Source: a virus | Length of the DNA: 39,050 bases | IMG/VR virus record: IMGVR_UViG_3300046837_000067 | Location: 1-39,050 of that record | Reading direction: 5' to 3' (one strand) | Part shown: positions 7,544-15,900 of the stretch, one piece after another | Layout: each line of letters starts with the position of its first letter | Numbering within the stretch: position 1 is the first letter of the stretch | Translations under genes and position numbers: made by a program | The notes under the pieces: model-generated | What the model saw: only the letters and a program-made list of their open reading frames with translations | Told to the model about the DNA's origin: nothing | Database searches by the model: none

Positions 7544-8115
7544 GAATCGGTCTGGACATCGATGGAGTTATGTACAAGTGGGATAAGACGGCCCGCTACA
7601 TGCTCCGTGAAGTGCTGCCCAACAGTCCCTACAAGGATACCCTCCATGGGGTCTCGACGTACTGGAACTGGATTCCCGACCAGATCGCACCGGAACACTG
7701 GAAGTGGCTCTGGGACGAGGGCGTGAAACTTGGACTCTTCCGGTACGGACACCTGTATCCCGGCACGATCCAAGCTGTGCGTCGGTTGGCCGAACTTGGT
7801 GATGTGGTTCTCATCACACACCGCCCGAAGGCATCGGTCGGGGACACACTCGCGTGGCTCAGTCTGCTCAACCTGCCCATCGCTGGTCTGCACCTGTTGA
7901 CGAACTCGGAGCCGAAGTCTCTGGTGCTGCCACAGTGTGACATCTACCTCGATGACAAGCCTGAGAACATCACCGACCTGCACAACAACACGAAGGGACT
8001 TGCTGTCCTGCGACGCCAACCGTGGAATCAGCACTACATCACGAGGGCCGTTGTCGAGGACTGGTCTCAGTTCGTTGCTGAGGTTGAACACCTCAAAGCC
8101 ACGCAGGGGCACTGA
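7540..8115 (+). CDS. HAD-type 5'(3')-deoxyribonucleotidase-like protein
   Basis: A 191-residue protein of the HAD superfamily, most like the NT5C deoxyribonucleotidases. Motif I is L-D6-I-D8-G-V at the very N-terminus. Motif II is the V-V-L-I-T-H strand, and the C-terminal metal site is Y-L-D138-D139-K-P. These enzymes remove the 5' phosphate from dNMPs. Next to the MazG-like gene and the polymerase it would help tune the nucleotide pool. ATG overlaps the lysozyme stop by 4 nt. A polynucleotide phosphatase role is also possible. Confidence 0.75.
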   Translation: MRIGLDIDGVMYKWDKTARYMLREVLPNSPYKDTLHGVSTYWNWIPDQIAPEHWKWLWDEGVKLGLFRYGHLYPGTIQAVRRLAELGDVVLITHRPKASVGDTLAWLSLLNLPIAGLHLLTNSEPKSLVLPQCDIYLDDKPENITDLHNNTKGLAVLRRQPWNQHYITRAVVEDWSQFVAEVEHLKATQGH

Positions 8116-8324
8116 TGGGTTCGATCCGCTATGGGACCAAAGGTCTGAACCCTGATGGATCACTCCACGAGTTCACGTCTTTTCAGGATGACATGGGGAA
8201 GACCACGCACTACTTCGACGGTGATGAGTACCTCATCATGATTACACGGAAGTTGAATGGGGAAGACGTTCTCCCCCTTCTCGAAGCCGCGAGAGTGAGG
8301 GCCGATGAGCAAGGTCAAACGTAA
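8115..8324 (+). CDS. Small hypothetical protein
   Basis: A 69-residue acidic protein whose ATG overlaps the previous stop (TGATG) and whose end overlaps the next gene by 20 nt. It looks globular, with an aromatic middle (HYFDGDEYLIM) followed by a helix. No family, cysteines or membrane segment are visible. The coupled spacing supports it as a real gene. Confidence 0.5.
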   Translation: MGSIRYGTKGLNPDGSLHEFTSFQDDMGKTTHYFDGDEYLIMITRKLNGEDVLPLLEAARVRADEQGQT

Positions 8325-8808
8325 CTGGTGGACACCAGAGGTTCGGTTCGCCAAGGTCCACCGGGACCTGCGAGCGAACTACGACATGAACCTCAAGAAG
8401 GCGCAGGAGAAATACGATGACGATCTCCGAGATGCTCAACTCGCCTACGAGAAGAAGCTGGTCGCGGTGCAGATGGCCTTCACCCGTGAGCGTGACAATC
8501 TGGCCGAGCGTTGTGCGAAGGTTGCTTCCGAGATCGCGCGCATCCGACTGGAGTATGGGCCTACACAGTACGGTGGACGGTTTCAACTATGGGTGTCGTT
8601 CGAGGAAACCATGATCCGGCAGATCAGGGACATCAAGGAATACGGTCCCCTGATCATCGAGATGCTCTGTGCGAAGATCAAGAGAGAGTTCAACACGATC
8701 GACTTCGCTCGCATCCGCCCCATCATGCCTTCATGGTCTGAGCGACACGACATGCCCCGCTTCACGCTGTTCTCTGACCCTGACAAGCTGCCGGAGGTGA
8801 AACCTTGA
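8305..8808 (+). CDS. Hypothetical coiled-coil protein
   Basis: A 167-residue protein. Residues about 25-85 are a long charged helix with heptad-like spacing, so a coiled coil is likely. The C-terminal half is mixed and aromatic (R-F-Q-L-W-V-S-F). The N-terminus is basic (MSKVKRNWW). It overlaps the previous gene by 20 nt and shares TTGA with the exonuclease gene. I do not recognise the family; a structural or scaffold role in a replication complex is only a guess. Confidence 0.55.
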   Translation: MSKVKRNWWTPEVRFAKVHRDLRANYDMNLKKAQEKYDDDLRDAQLAYEKKLVAVQMAFTRERDNLAERCAKVASEIARIRLEYGPTQYGGRFQLWVSFEETMIRQIRDIKEYGPLIIEMLCAKIKREFNTIDFARIRPIMPSWSERHDMPRFTLFSDPDKLPEVKP

Positions 8809-9434
8809 CGAACCGCAAGCTGATCGTATGGGATACCGAGACTGGTGGTCTCGACCCGAACAAGCAGTCCATCCTGACGCTGGGGGTCGTGGCGTGGCAG
8901 GATGGCTCGATCGCCGATGAGATGCTGTTGGAGATCGCCGAGCCTGAGATCATCGCCGAAGAGCGTGCTTTGAAGATCAACGGGATCAGCGTCGCACACC
9001 TCGCGACCGTTGGTGACACTCCCCTCGCGGCGGTCATGAAGATCAAGAACTTCCTCCTGAAGAATGGCTTCTTCAAGACGGTCTACGTGGCCGGTCACAA
9101 CGTCCCGTTCGACGTGGGTTTCATCAAGCGGCTGTACACGCTGGCTGGTGAGGACTATGACAAGACGTTCAGTTACCGTGTGCTCGACACGATGACCCTA
9201 GCCCTCGCGCTCGATCAGGTGGGGCGGTTGCCGGGTCTCCGCAGCACTGGGCTCGATGGATTGTGCTCACGCTTCGGCATCAACATCCGTGGTAGTGCAG
9301 CCCGACACAATGCGCTCGAAGACGCGAGGGCGACAGCGAAGCTGCTGACGAAGTTGCTGGACATGGTGCGTGATCCGCACATCGTGCCAGCCGTGAGTCC
9401 CGGGTCATTCCCGGGTGAGGGGACCAACGGGTAG
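8805..9434 (+). CDS. DEDDh 3'-5' exonuclease (DnaQ/RNase T-like)
   Basis: A 209-residue exonuclease with all four acidic residues and the histidine of the DEDDh group: D10-T-E12, G-H-N-x-P-F-D103, and H168-x4-D173. The TTG start is supported by GGAGGTGAAA just upstream and overlaps the previous stop. Such enzymes trim DNA or RNA 3' ends. The polymerase already has its own proofreading domain, so this one may act in repair, host DNA breakdown or RNA turnover. It is the last gene of the plus-strand operon. Confidence 0.85.
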   Translation: MTNRKLIVWDTETGGLDPNKQSILTLGVVAWQDGSIADEMLLEIAEPEIIAEERALKINGISVAHLATVGDTPLAAVMKIKNFLLKNGFFKTVYVAGHNVPFDVGFIKRLYTLAGEDYDKTFSYRVLDTMTLALALDQVGRLPGLRSTGLDGLCSRFGINIRGSAARHNALEDARATAKLLTKLLDMVRDPHIVPAVSPGSFPGEGTNG

Positions 9435-9754
9435 GGAAGGTAGGATTAGCCCGCTGCCGAAGGTAGTAGCCCGAGGTGGCCCCAGCAAGGGGCCGAAAGC
9501 CGGAGGTGAACGCTAGGTGAGACGCGAACTCTGAGAACTTCCCACCCGCCCCAAAGTGTGGGGGTGGTGACAGCAACCGTGCAGGCATGACCGGCCTCCG
9601 GAAATCGGTCCAACGCCACCCCCTAAAATGTAGTAGGTAGAGGTGTGGGTTCGAGTCCCACCACTGGGGCTATCCAGTGACATCGGACGCGCCAGTGTAG
9701 TGTTTCCCCAGCAGTTGCTGGGGTAATAACGGATAGCACACTACCTCAAAACAA
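9435..9754 (+). other. Structured non-coding gap between convergent arms
   Basis: No convincing gene lies here. The stretch is rich in paired segments. GGCCCC-AGCAA-GGGGCC is a perfect hairpin (9478-9494), GACCG...CGGTC pair around 9588-9610, and CCCCAGCA-gt-TGCTGGGG (9706-9723) lies inside an outer stem GTAGTGT (9697-9703) with ACACTAC (9738-9744). A tRNA-like 3' end is at 9645-9672. Together these suggest a transcribed structured RNA or a phage attachment site. I find no match to a named RNA family. Confidence 0.5.
9645..9672 (+). ncRNA. tRNA-like T-arm and acceptor 3' strand (tRNA fragment, attP or tRNA-like RNA)
   Basis: GTGGG-TTCGAGT-CCCAC forms a perfect 5-bp T-stem with a canonical 7-nt T-loop. 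It is followed by CACTGGGGCTA, the form of an acceptor 3' strand. The run TAGGTAGAG just before looks like a D-loop fragment, but no anticodon arm or matching tRNA 5' half lies at tRNA distance, so this is not a complete tRNA. GCCCCAG at 9479-9485 can pair with CTGGGGC at 9664-9670, closing a 192-nt RNA, but with 2 extra nucleotides next to the T-stem. Confidence 0.45.
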
Positions 9755-9788
9755 AAAGCCCGGCCCCCAGTGATGGGAGTCGGGCTTT
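9755..9788. terminator. Bidirectional intrinsic terminator between convergent operons
   Basis: AAAGCCCG (9755-9762) pairs exactly with CGGGCTTT (9781-9788). An inner CCC/GGG can extend the stem. The plus strand runs into TTTCGTTGTTT. On the minus strand the stem ends in CTTTTTGTTTT. It lies exactly where both operons meet, so it can stop transcription from both sides. Confidence 0.8.
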
Positions 9789-9796
9789 CGTTGTTT

Positions 9797-10204
9797 CTAG
9801 TGGTTGCCTTGCGCGTTGTTGAGCTTCTCGACCGTTCGCATACCGCCGAGGCCGAGCATACCGATGAGGATCGTCATCAGTCCCTCAGTGGGAATGGCTG
9901 GCACCACAACCGGGTGACCAGCAAGGGCTGCACCCCACGAGAGCAGCGGGGCGAAGCACATGACTGCGAAGCCGAAGACGCAGACCCACCCTACGGCGGG
10001 ACGCCAGCCAGCCACGAACAGGTTCGGGTTGGCCGCCTCGATCTCGTTGATGTGCGACTGTGCGGCGATGACCGCGAGGTCACCGTTCTGCTGCATCTCC
10101 AACAGCTTCTGCGTGGCCGCTGCCTTGGCCTGCGGGTCGGGGATCAGCTTGTCGATGAGGGCCTTGCCCACATCGAGCAGGGAACTCAGTGGATCGAAGC
10201 CCAT
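9797..10204 (-). CDS. Holin of the 3-TM type (GTA_holin_3TM-like)
   Basis: A 135-residue protein. An amphipathic N-terminal half (residues 1-60) leads into A-G-W-R-P-A-V-G-W-V, the hallmark of 3-TM holins related to the gene transfer agent holin. Two clear hydrophobic spans follow (about 66-85 and 100-122). Holins make lesions in the inner membrane that release endolysin. The last gene of the late operon is a usual place for it. The partner endolysin is on the other strand at 7094. Confidence 0.8.
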   Translation of the reverse strand: MGFDPLSSLLDVGKALIDKLIPDPQAKAAATQKLLEMQQNGDLAVIAAQSHINEIEAANPNLFVAGWRPAVGWVCVFGFAVMCFAPLLSWGAALAGHPVVVPAIPTEGLMTILIGMLGLGGMRTVEKLNNAQGNH

Positions 10205-10426
10205 TTACTCCTCCTTCTTGAGCAGGTGATCGACCAACCTGTCGATCTTCCCGTCCATCTTGTCGATTGTCGTCCCGAGACTTTCGAGACGGACTTCAAC
10301 TACGTCAAGCCGTCCCTTGTTCCCGAACGTCTGCCGAGTCACCATCGCAACCCACGCGACCACACCACTAGCGACCGTGCCGATGACACCATTGATCCAA
10401 CTGTTCCCATTACTTTGCAGGCTCAT
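10205..10426 (-). CDS. Small membrane protein with coiled coil (lysis accessory)
   Basis: A 73-residue protein with one N-terminal membrane span (residues about 10-28, ending in Q-T-F-G-N-K) and a C-terminal amphipathic helix with heptad spacing that ends in KKEE. This shape recalls DUF2746-like or spanin/holin accessory proteins of phages. It lies directly next to the holin and overlaps the previous gene by 17 nt, which supports a lysis role. No exact family can be assigned from the sequence. Confidence 0.6.
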   Translation of the reverse strand: MSLQSNGNSWINGVIGTVASGVVAWVAMVTRQTFGNKGRLDVVEVRLESLGTTIDKMDGKIDRLVDHLLKKEE

Positions 10427-12971
10427 CGAGCCCCCCTGTCTCGGTCGTGGTCGCTGCTACCTCAGCAGGGTTCAATGCCCGCTGTTGTGTGGTAGCCTTG
10501 ACATACCGGCGTAGTTCGTTCGCTGAATCTGTCAGCTTCTGCTTCCACTTCGCTACTTCAGTCGGTGACTTGGAGTTCGCGATCGCTGATCGGTAACTAG
10601 CCTTCGCAGTCCGCAAGTCCTGAATGTGCTCCATCAACGTGGCGTCGAGTGTATGGCTGCCCTTGCGGGTCACACCCGCGAAGCTCGCACCTGCCATCTC
10701 TTCTGCCACACGCTGGGCGCCAGCCACAGGACCGTAGTCCTTGGTGTTCGTCCAGCCCTCGTTGATGATCTTCGCCAACGGGATCGTGCGCATGAGCTTC
10801 TCGCCGATGTCCCGGTGCTTGCCCATCCGGTCCGTGTCACTCAGTGCGTCGAGCGCCAGCGAGGGCATCGTGATCATCGATCCGATGTTCCCCACAGCCG
10901 TCTTCGCTGTCTGAGCTACGAACTGTCCCGGAGTGTCCTGACCCGAAGCAAGACGACCAAGCCGGGACGGTAGATTGCCGAGCCCCGCTTGCTTCATCAT
11001 CTCTTCCGTGATCAGATACCGGAAGCGGAGCACAACAGGCTTGCCCTGTCGGTCCACCAACGGTTCATCCGGGTTGGCTGGGTTGTGCATGATGATGTGC
11101 ATTCCGGTGCGCTCGTAGTCGGGGAGAGCATCCTCGACCGCCTTGAACGCATCGTTGTGCGTGTTCCACATCGCAGCAGCGAACGGCACACCAACAACTG
11201 CGGCGAGCGTGCGTCCTCGTGAGCCGGGGGTCATCGCAAGATTCGCGAATCGCCGGGTCGCGAGACCCGTGTACTTGATGAAGGGCGCGAGGAGTTTCCA
11301 CAGCGGCATACGTGATGCCATTGGGGCGCCACCACCATAGTTCAACGTGATCTCACGACCCACGCGGCCAAACTCTGACATGTCACCAGTGCGGTCCAAC
11401 GCCTCCAGCCCGGCCGCAATACGCGGGGCAAGCTCGAAGCCTTGTCGGACGTTGCCAGCGAACTCAGTGAGCGGGTTGTGATGCACCGTCCCCTCGGGGA
11501 GCAGGTGTTCCAGTTCCGGGGCGACCGATCCCCCTCCCTGCACCTGACTCATGAACGTGGTGCCCATGAGTCCATGCTCCCTCGCGAGGGCCATGACATC
11601 CTGCAACTTGTCACCGACCTTCACCATGTACGGCTCACCCTTGACGGCAGCCTTGACGACGCCCCGGGCGGTCTGCCCATACCAGCGGAGAATACCCAGA
11701 GGTTGGGCCTTCTCCCCCGGCATGCCCATGAGGGCAGTCGCGAGGTCTGAGCCGATGTTGAGCGAGAGGTTCTTCGGGTTGTAGACCGTGAGCCAGCGTG
11801 CAGCCCTGCGGCCAGCGTCCCGCCACACGTCCTCAGCCTGTGAGTCCTGCGGTGAGAGATTCTCCAGCGCCGTCTTCAACGCCTTCGGGATCACGAATCC
11901 ACCGCTCGCGTACCTGTCCTTGTGCAGTACGTCGGCCGCACCGGACAGGAAGTCCATGTCGGCTGGACGCTTCATGTACCCGATCTGCCCGGGTCCCGGG
12001 TCGAACCGAACGAGGTTCGCCGGGAGGGGCTCGCCGTACTTGAACTTATCGGTGAGGTTCAGCGTCTTGTCAGCCATCAGGCCGGTGAAGAGTTGCCGAT
12101 CCGCCTTCCACTTCAAGTACCGCCTGAGCACGTCGTGCTCCAGCATCGCGAGGTTGGTTTCGCGGGTGCCGCCAGCTATCCCACGGCTCTGGACGGCAGA
12201 GAGACGACGCACGAGCGTCTCGTCTCCAGTTGCAGTAGCAAGACCACGCGCGATCCCCGTGAGGTGCCGCATGGGGGTATAGTCCTGCAACTCCCGCTCA
12301 GGCACGATCGCTCCCTCTCCGACCATGTCTTGGAACACGCCCTTCCACAGGGCTGTACGCTTCGCGAGGGCATCCGTGATCTGCGGGTCGCTGTTCACGA
12401 AGTCCTGCAACTTCTGCGTGTGGGCTTCCCACTTGGCGACCGGGACGTGCAGCACGTTGCCCTGATCGTCGGCCTTCATGATTGAGTCGTAGCCCTCGCG
12501 CTTCGCCTGCGCAAGATCATCAGCGGACACAGCGTAGTCCCACATGCCCGCTGCCTGTTCGATCGGCGATCGAGTCAGCCCGCTGTACACGGGCTGGAGC
12601 GCCTTCGAGGCGAGGTAGTTCGTTTCGTCCACGTTCTGCCGATAGTCCACAAGCTGACGCGCGATGTCCTTCGGCATATCAGGATCGGACTGGACGAATG
12701 CCAGTGCCGCCTGCTTCTTCTGTCGCACCCAGTCACCCACGTCCTGTGGCATGGCCGCCGTCGAGCGCGTTGCAGCCTGAAGAGTGGGGTCCCCGTGGAA
12801 GGGAACCCCCTCATGGCGTTGCGCGATCTGCGAAGGCAGCGCCTTGCCAGCCTCGATCAGGGAGGTTGGGGTACGCTCTGCGAGTTCAGGGATAGCAGGC
12901 GTGGTCAACGCCTCCCCGATCTTCGGAAGTGTCTCACCCAGCCCTTCGAGGAATGATCCAAAGCCCGGCAT
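10410..12971 (-). CDS. Large internal virion protein, polyvalent-protein-like (LPD38-like C-terminus)
   Basis: An 853-residue protein. The N-terminus is amphipathic, the middle is mainly helical (residues about 90-330), and the region around 500-720 resembles the LPD38-type domain of large polyvalent phage proteins (S-R-M-P-L-W-K-L-L-A-P-F, then a hydrophobic span, then L-R-F-R-Y). These proteins are thought to be carried in the capsid and ejected with DNA. ATG follows AGGAGG, and the stop of the previous gene is part of that site. It follows the larger 1458-residue gene and probably acts with it. I infer the ejection role from T7-like order. Confidence 0.6.
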   Translation of the reverse strand: MPGFGSFLEGLGETLPKIGEALTTPAIPELAERTPTSLIEAGKALPSQIAQRHEGVPFHGDPTLQAATRSTAAMPQDVGDWVRQKKQAALAFVQSDPDMPKDIARQLVDYRQNVDETNYLASKALQPVYSGLTRSPIEQAAGMWDYAVSADDLAQAKREGYDSIMKADDQGNVLHVPVAKWEAHTQKLQDFVNSDPQITDALAKRTALWKGVFQDMVGEGAIVPERELQDYTPMRHLTGIARGLATATGDETLVRRLSAVQSRGIAGGTRETNLAMLEHDVLRRYLKWKADRQLFTGLMADKTLNLTDKFKYGEPLPANLVRFDPGPGQIGYMKRPADMDFLSGAADVLHKDRYASGGFVIPKALKTALENLSPQDSQAEDVWRDAGRRAARWLTVYNPKNLSLNIGSDLATALMGMPGEKAQPLGILRWYGQTARGVVKAAVKGEPYMVKVGDKLQDVMALAREHGLMGTTFMSQVQGGGSVAPELEHLLPEGTVHHNPLTEFAGNVRQGFELAPRIAAGLEALDRTGDMSEFGRVGREITLNYGGGAPMASRMPLWKLLAPFIKYTGLATRRFANLAMTPGSRGRTLAAVVGVPFAAAMWNTHNDAFKAVEDALPDYERTGMHIIMHNPANPDEPLVDRQGKPVVLRFRYLITEEMMKQAGLGNLPSRLGRLASGQDTPGQFVAQTAKTAVGNIGSMITMPSLALDALSDTDRMGKHRDIGEKLMRTIPLAKIINEGWTNTKDYGPVAGAQRVAEEMAGASFAGVTRKGSHTLDATLMEHIQDLRTAKASYRSAIANSKSPTEVAKWKQKLTDSANELRRYVKATTQQRALNPAEVAATTTETGGLDEPAK

Positions 12972-12979
12972 GCTGCCTC

Positions 12980-15900
12980 CTACTGGTTAGTTGCTGCGAG
13001 GAAGTGGTGAATCTTGTCGCTGTTGGAACTGAAGTGGCTCACGAGCTTGCCCTTCTCGTCCGTGATCTGTCCGGCCCACCAATCCTTGCCCTCGCTGGCG
13101 CGCTTGATGATTGCTCTCTGTGCATCGGTCAGTTGTGCCGTCGCGTCAAACGCAATCACCTTACCACCACCCTGCACACGAACGATCCCCATGTTGAGCA
13201 GCCGCTGTATACGACCACCTGCACCGTCACCAGCGTAACCGCCGATTGGGGGAATCTTCATTGCCATGGTGTGCCCAACGTGTGTGTACGTAGACCGCAC
13301 GACACGACCACTCGGGAAGAGCCAGAAGCTGTTCATGAATCCCTTCATGTGCGGGGAGTCGCTGTCGAGCGCCGAAGCGGGGACGACCTGTCCACCTGTG
13401 TTCATCATCTTTGTGAAGACCTTACCGGTCTCCGCATCGGGAGATGGAGCAGGTGCACTGAGACGGACGAAGCCAGCTTGGTTCTTGTATTGCTGGACGA
13501 TGTCGGAGCCGGAGATGATCTCCCGGCCGCCGAGCTTGTCGAGGGTCTGCACCATGTTCTTGCCCCGGAGTGACCCGAGCACCTTCATGGTGTTGTAGGA
13601 GGGCGCCACTGGGTCCGTGTACTCCCAGCAGATACCGTCCTTGCCGACTTTGACAGCACCAACGAGCCCCGCTTGGGACATTGGCTTGAAGTGTCCCGCG
13701 TCTACCAGCGCCTTCATCTCCTCTGGTGACTTGCCGAGTGACTCGCCCGCGAGGGACATAGCCATCTCCGGCCGTTGCGCCATCTGATCGAGAAGCTGGG
13801 GTGGCAGGTGCAGTGGACCTTGAGTCGGTGTGACGGGGAACAGGTCAGTCTGTTGAGCGTCCCGAGAAGGAGCACCCAGCCGACCAAGCATGTTGTCCAC
13901 GCGATCACTCTCTCGTGCCCACCACGCTCCACGTACGTCACTCTCAGGTGCCGGTGTGGAGTAGTCGAACTGCCCACCATTGAGACCTTCCGGCAGCATG
14001 ACGTTCAGCTTGATCGCTGTCTTGTCACCGACCGGATCGAGGGTGAGGTGGACATTCGGGTATCGCTCAACGATGCTGCTGAACTTGGAGCGGAAGTCAC
14101 GCACGTCAACGGACGTGAGTTCCTTCGTCGGCACCTCGATCTTCGCCATGGTTGTTGGCTTGCCCGTCTTGTCATACGCGGTGTAGTCGTAAGGGTCGAA
14201 GGAGTACGTAGCCCCACCATTGCGGGCTTGGATGATACCATCGGAGATGCTGCGCAGTTGGCCCAGCCGCACCCGGTTCTTCTCCACCCAGTCTGCGGGT
14301 GTGAGTCCACCCAGTCGTTGGCTGAGAAGGTCTTCCATCGGACGGAACGAACCTGTCGTCGTGGAGACTTCACCCCGCTTCTCCAGTTGCATGATCTTCC
14401 GTTGCTTCCCGCCAGTCCACACAGCCGCTTGGAACTCACGAGGGGTCATGTCCTTCTGTGCGGCCAAGTCCTCGGTGATGTACTTGAACAGATCGTACTG
14501 GCGTGAAGTCAGTGCCGACTTGCCCGTCGCGTTCCCCGCCTCTTTGAACCCGATCGCACGCATCCACCAGCGATCGAAGGCCACAGCCTTCGGGTCACCG
14601 AGCAATGCGCCGAGGTAACCCTGAACCTTACCGTTGCCGAAGACTTCACCTCGGGTGGCCTTCGTCAGAGACTGCTGGATGTTCTTGTCGTAGCCATCGA
14701 ACGGCAGCCCGAGCTTCCACTGGCCGTATGCCTTCAGGGCGAGAGTCGCGTTTGCATCGGTGGCCTTTGCGGTGCTGGTGGCTGCAATGAAGCGTGCCAC
14801 CATTTCGTGATCTTCACCGAAGGTCTTTCTCAGCCACGGGCCGGTCTTGTTGTACCAGTCCATGCCAGTCCGTCCCTCTTCCGAGAGGCGGAGCAACCCG
14901 TGCATCTGCTTGCCCACCGAGACGTTTTCGCCCAGTGACCGCATCAGGAACTTGTTCGCCTTGTCGCGGATCGTGTCGAGGTGAGGCTTGATCTCCTCGC
15001 CGTAGATGCGCTGCATTTCGGCGCCCCACAGGCGTGACGCCCGCAGGCCCATCGTGTACATCTTCGAGGCTCCAACGATCACGGCATCGCTGATCATCGA
15101 GGGGTCAAACCCGACGTTCAGCTTGCCCATCTTGGCCTTGAGACGTGCCTCAGCCGCCTTGCTCATGGCAGCCAGTTGCGAGTCGATCGAGTCCGCGAGC
15201 GTGCTCTTGCCCGCGATCATGGGTTTGCCTTCTGTGACGTTGCCCGCTGCCATCTGCGCGCGGTCATCGGTGAGACCCTTGACTCGGTCAGGGATTCCCT
15301 CACCCATCTCCTTGAAGTTGGCGATCGCGGTGGGTGTGATCGCATTGGGGTTGGTTGGCTCACGCCGGAGCTTCGCCCAACCCTCACCGGAATCGACCAC
15401 GTTGAAGCCATGCTTCTCGTAGAACTCCGTCAGCTTGTCGATCGGGATACGGCCCTTGCCGTTCCCTCGCGGGAGCGGGAGAGCGTTCACGGTCATCGGC
15501 ACCTGATGGTCGTCAGCCACCTTCGTGAGCTTCTTGAGGACAGCCCCTCCAGCGCCCTTCTCCTCCCCGAGGTTTTCGAGGTAGTTCAGTTCGACGCCCT
15601 TGTCATAGATCATCGGCTCAGTGCGATAGGCCACGTTGCCGATCGACTGGTAGCCCGGCTGGCCCGTGGTCTTGCCGAGGCTGTTCATCGCGAACGATGC
15701 CTCTGTGCCTGAGAACGTCGGCTCGATCTTCGGCTTCGACAGCGTTGGTCCACCCAACTCGTTCATCTGCATCCGCAGACCACCGGGCGCCGGGGTCACC
15801 GGGCCGGTCGGTTCGAGTGCCTTTCTGTTGGGCTCCAGTGCCCCAGTTGGCTGGGTCGGGGCCGACTCAGCGGCTTGACCGGGACCTGACAGGGCTCCCG

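Noticed and set aside
9435-9650. Group I intron in a tRNA
   Set aside because: I could not find the conserved core segments of a group I intron or a 5' tRNA exon upstream.
9479-9670. tmRNA
   Set aside because: No tag reading frame ending in an Ala-Ala-like stop and no tmRNA 5' pattern; the region is also short for a tmRNA.
9597-9672. Complete tRNA gene
   Set aside because: The T-arm is perfect, but no matching acceptor 5' strand, D-arm or anticodon arm lies within 70-90 nt.
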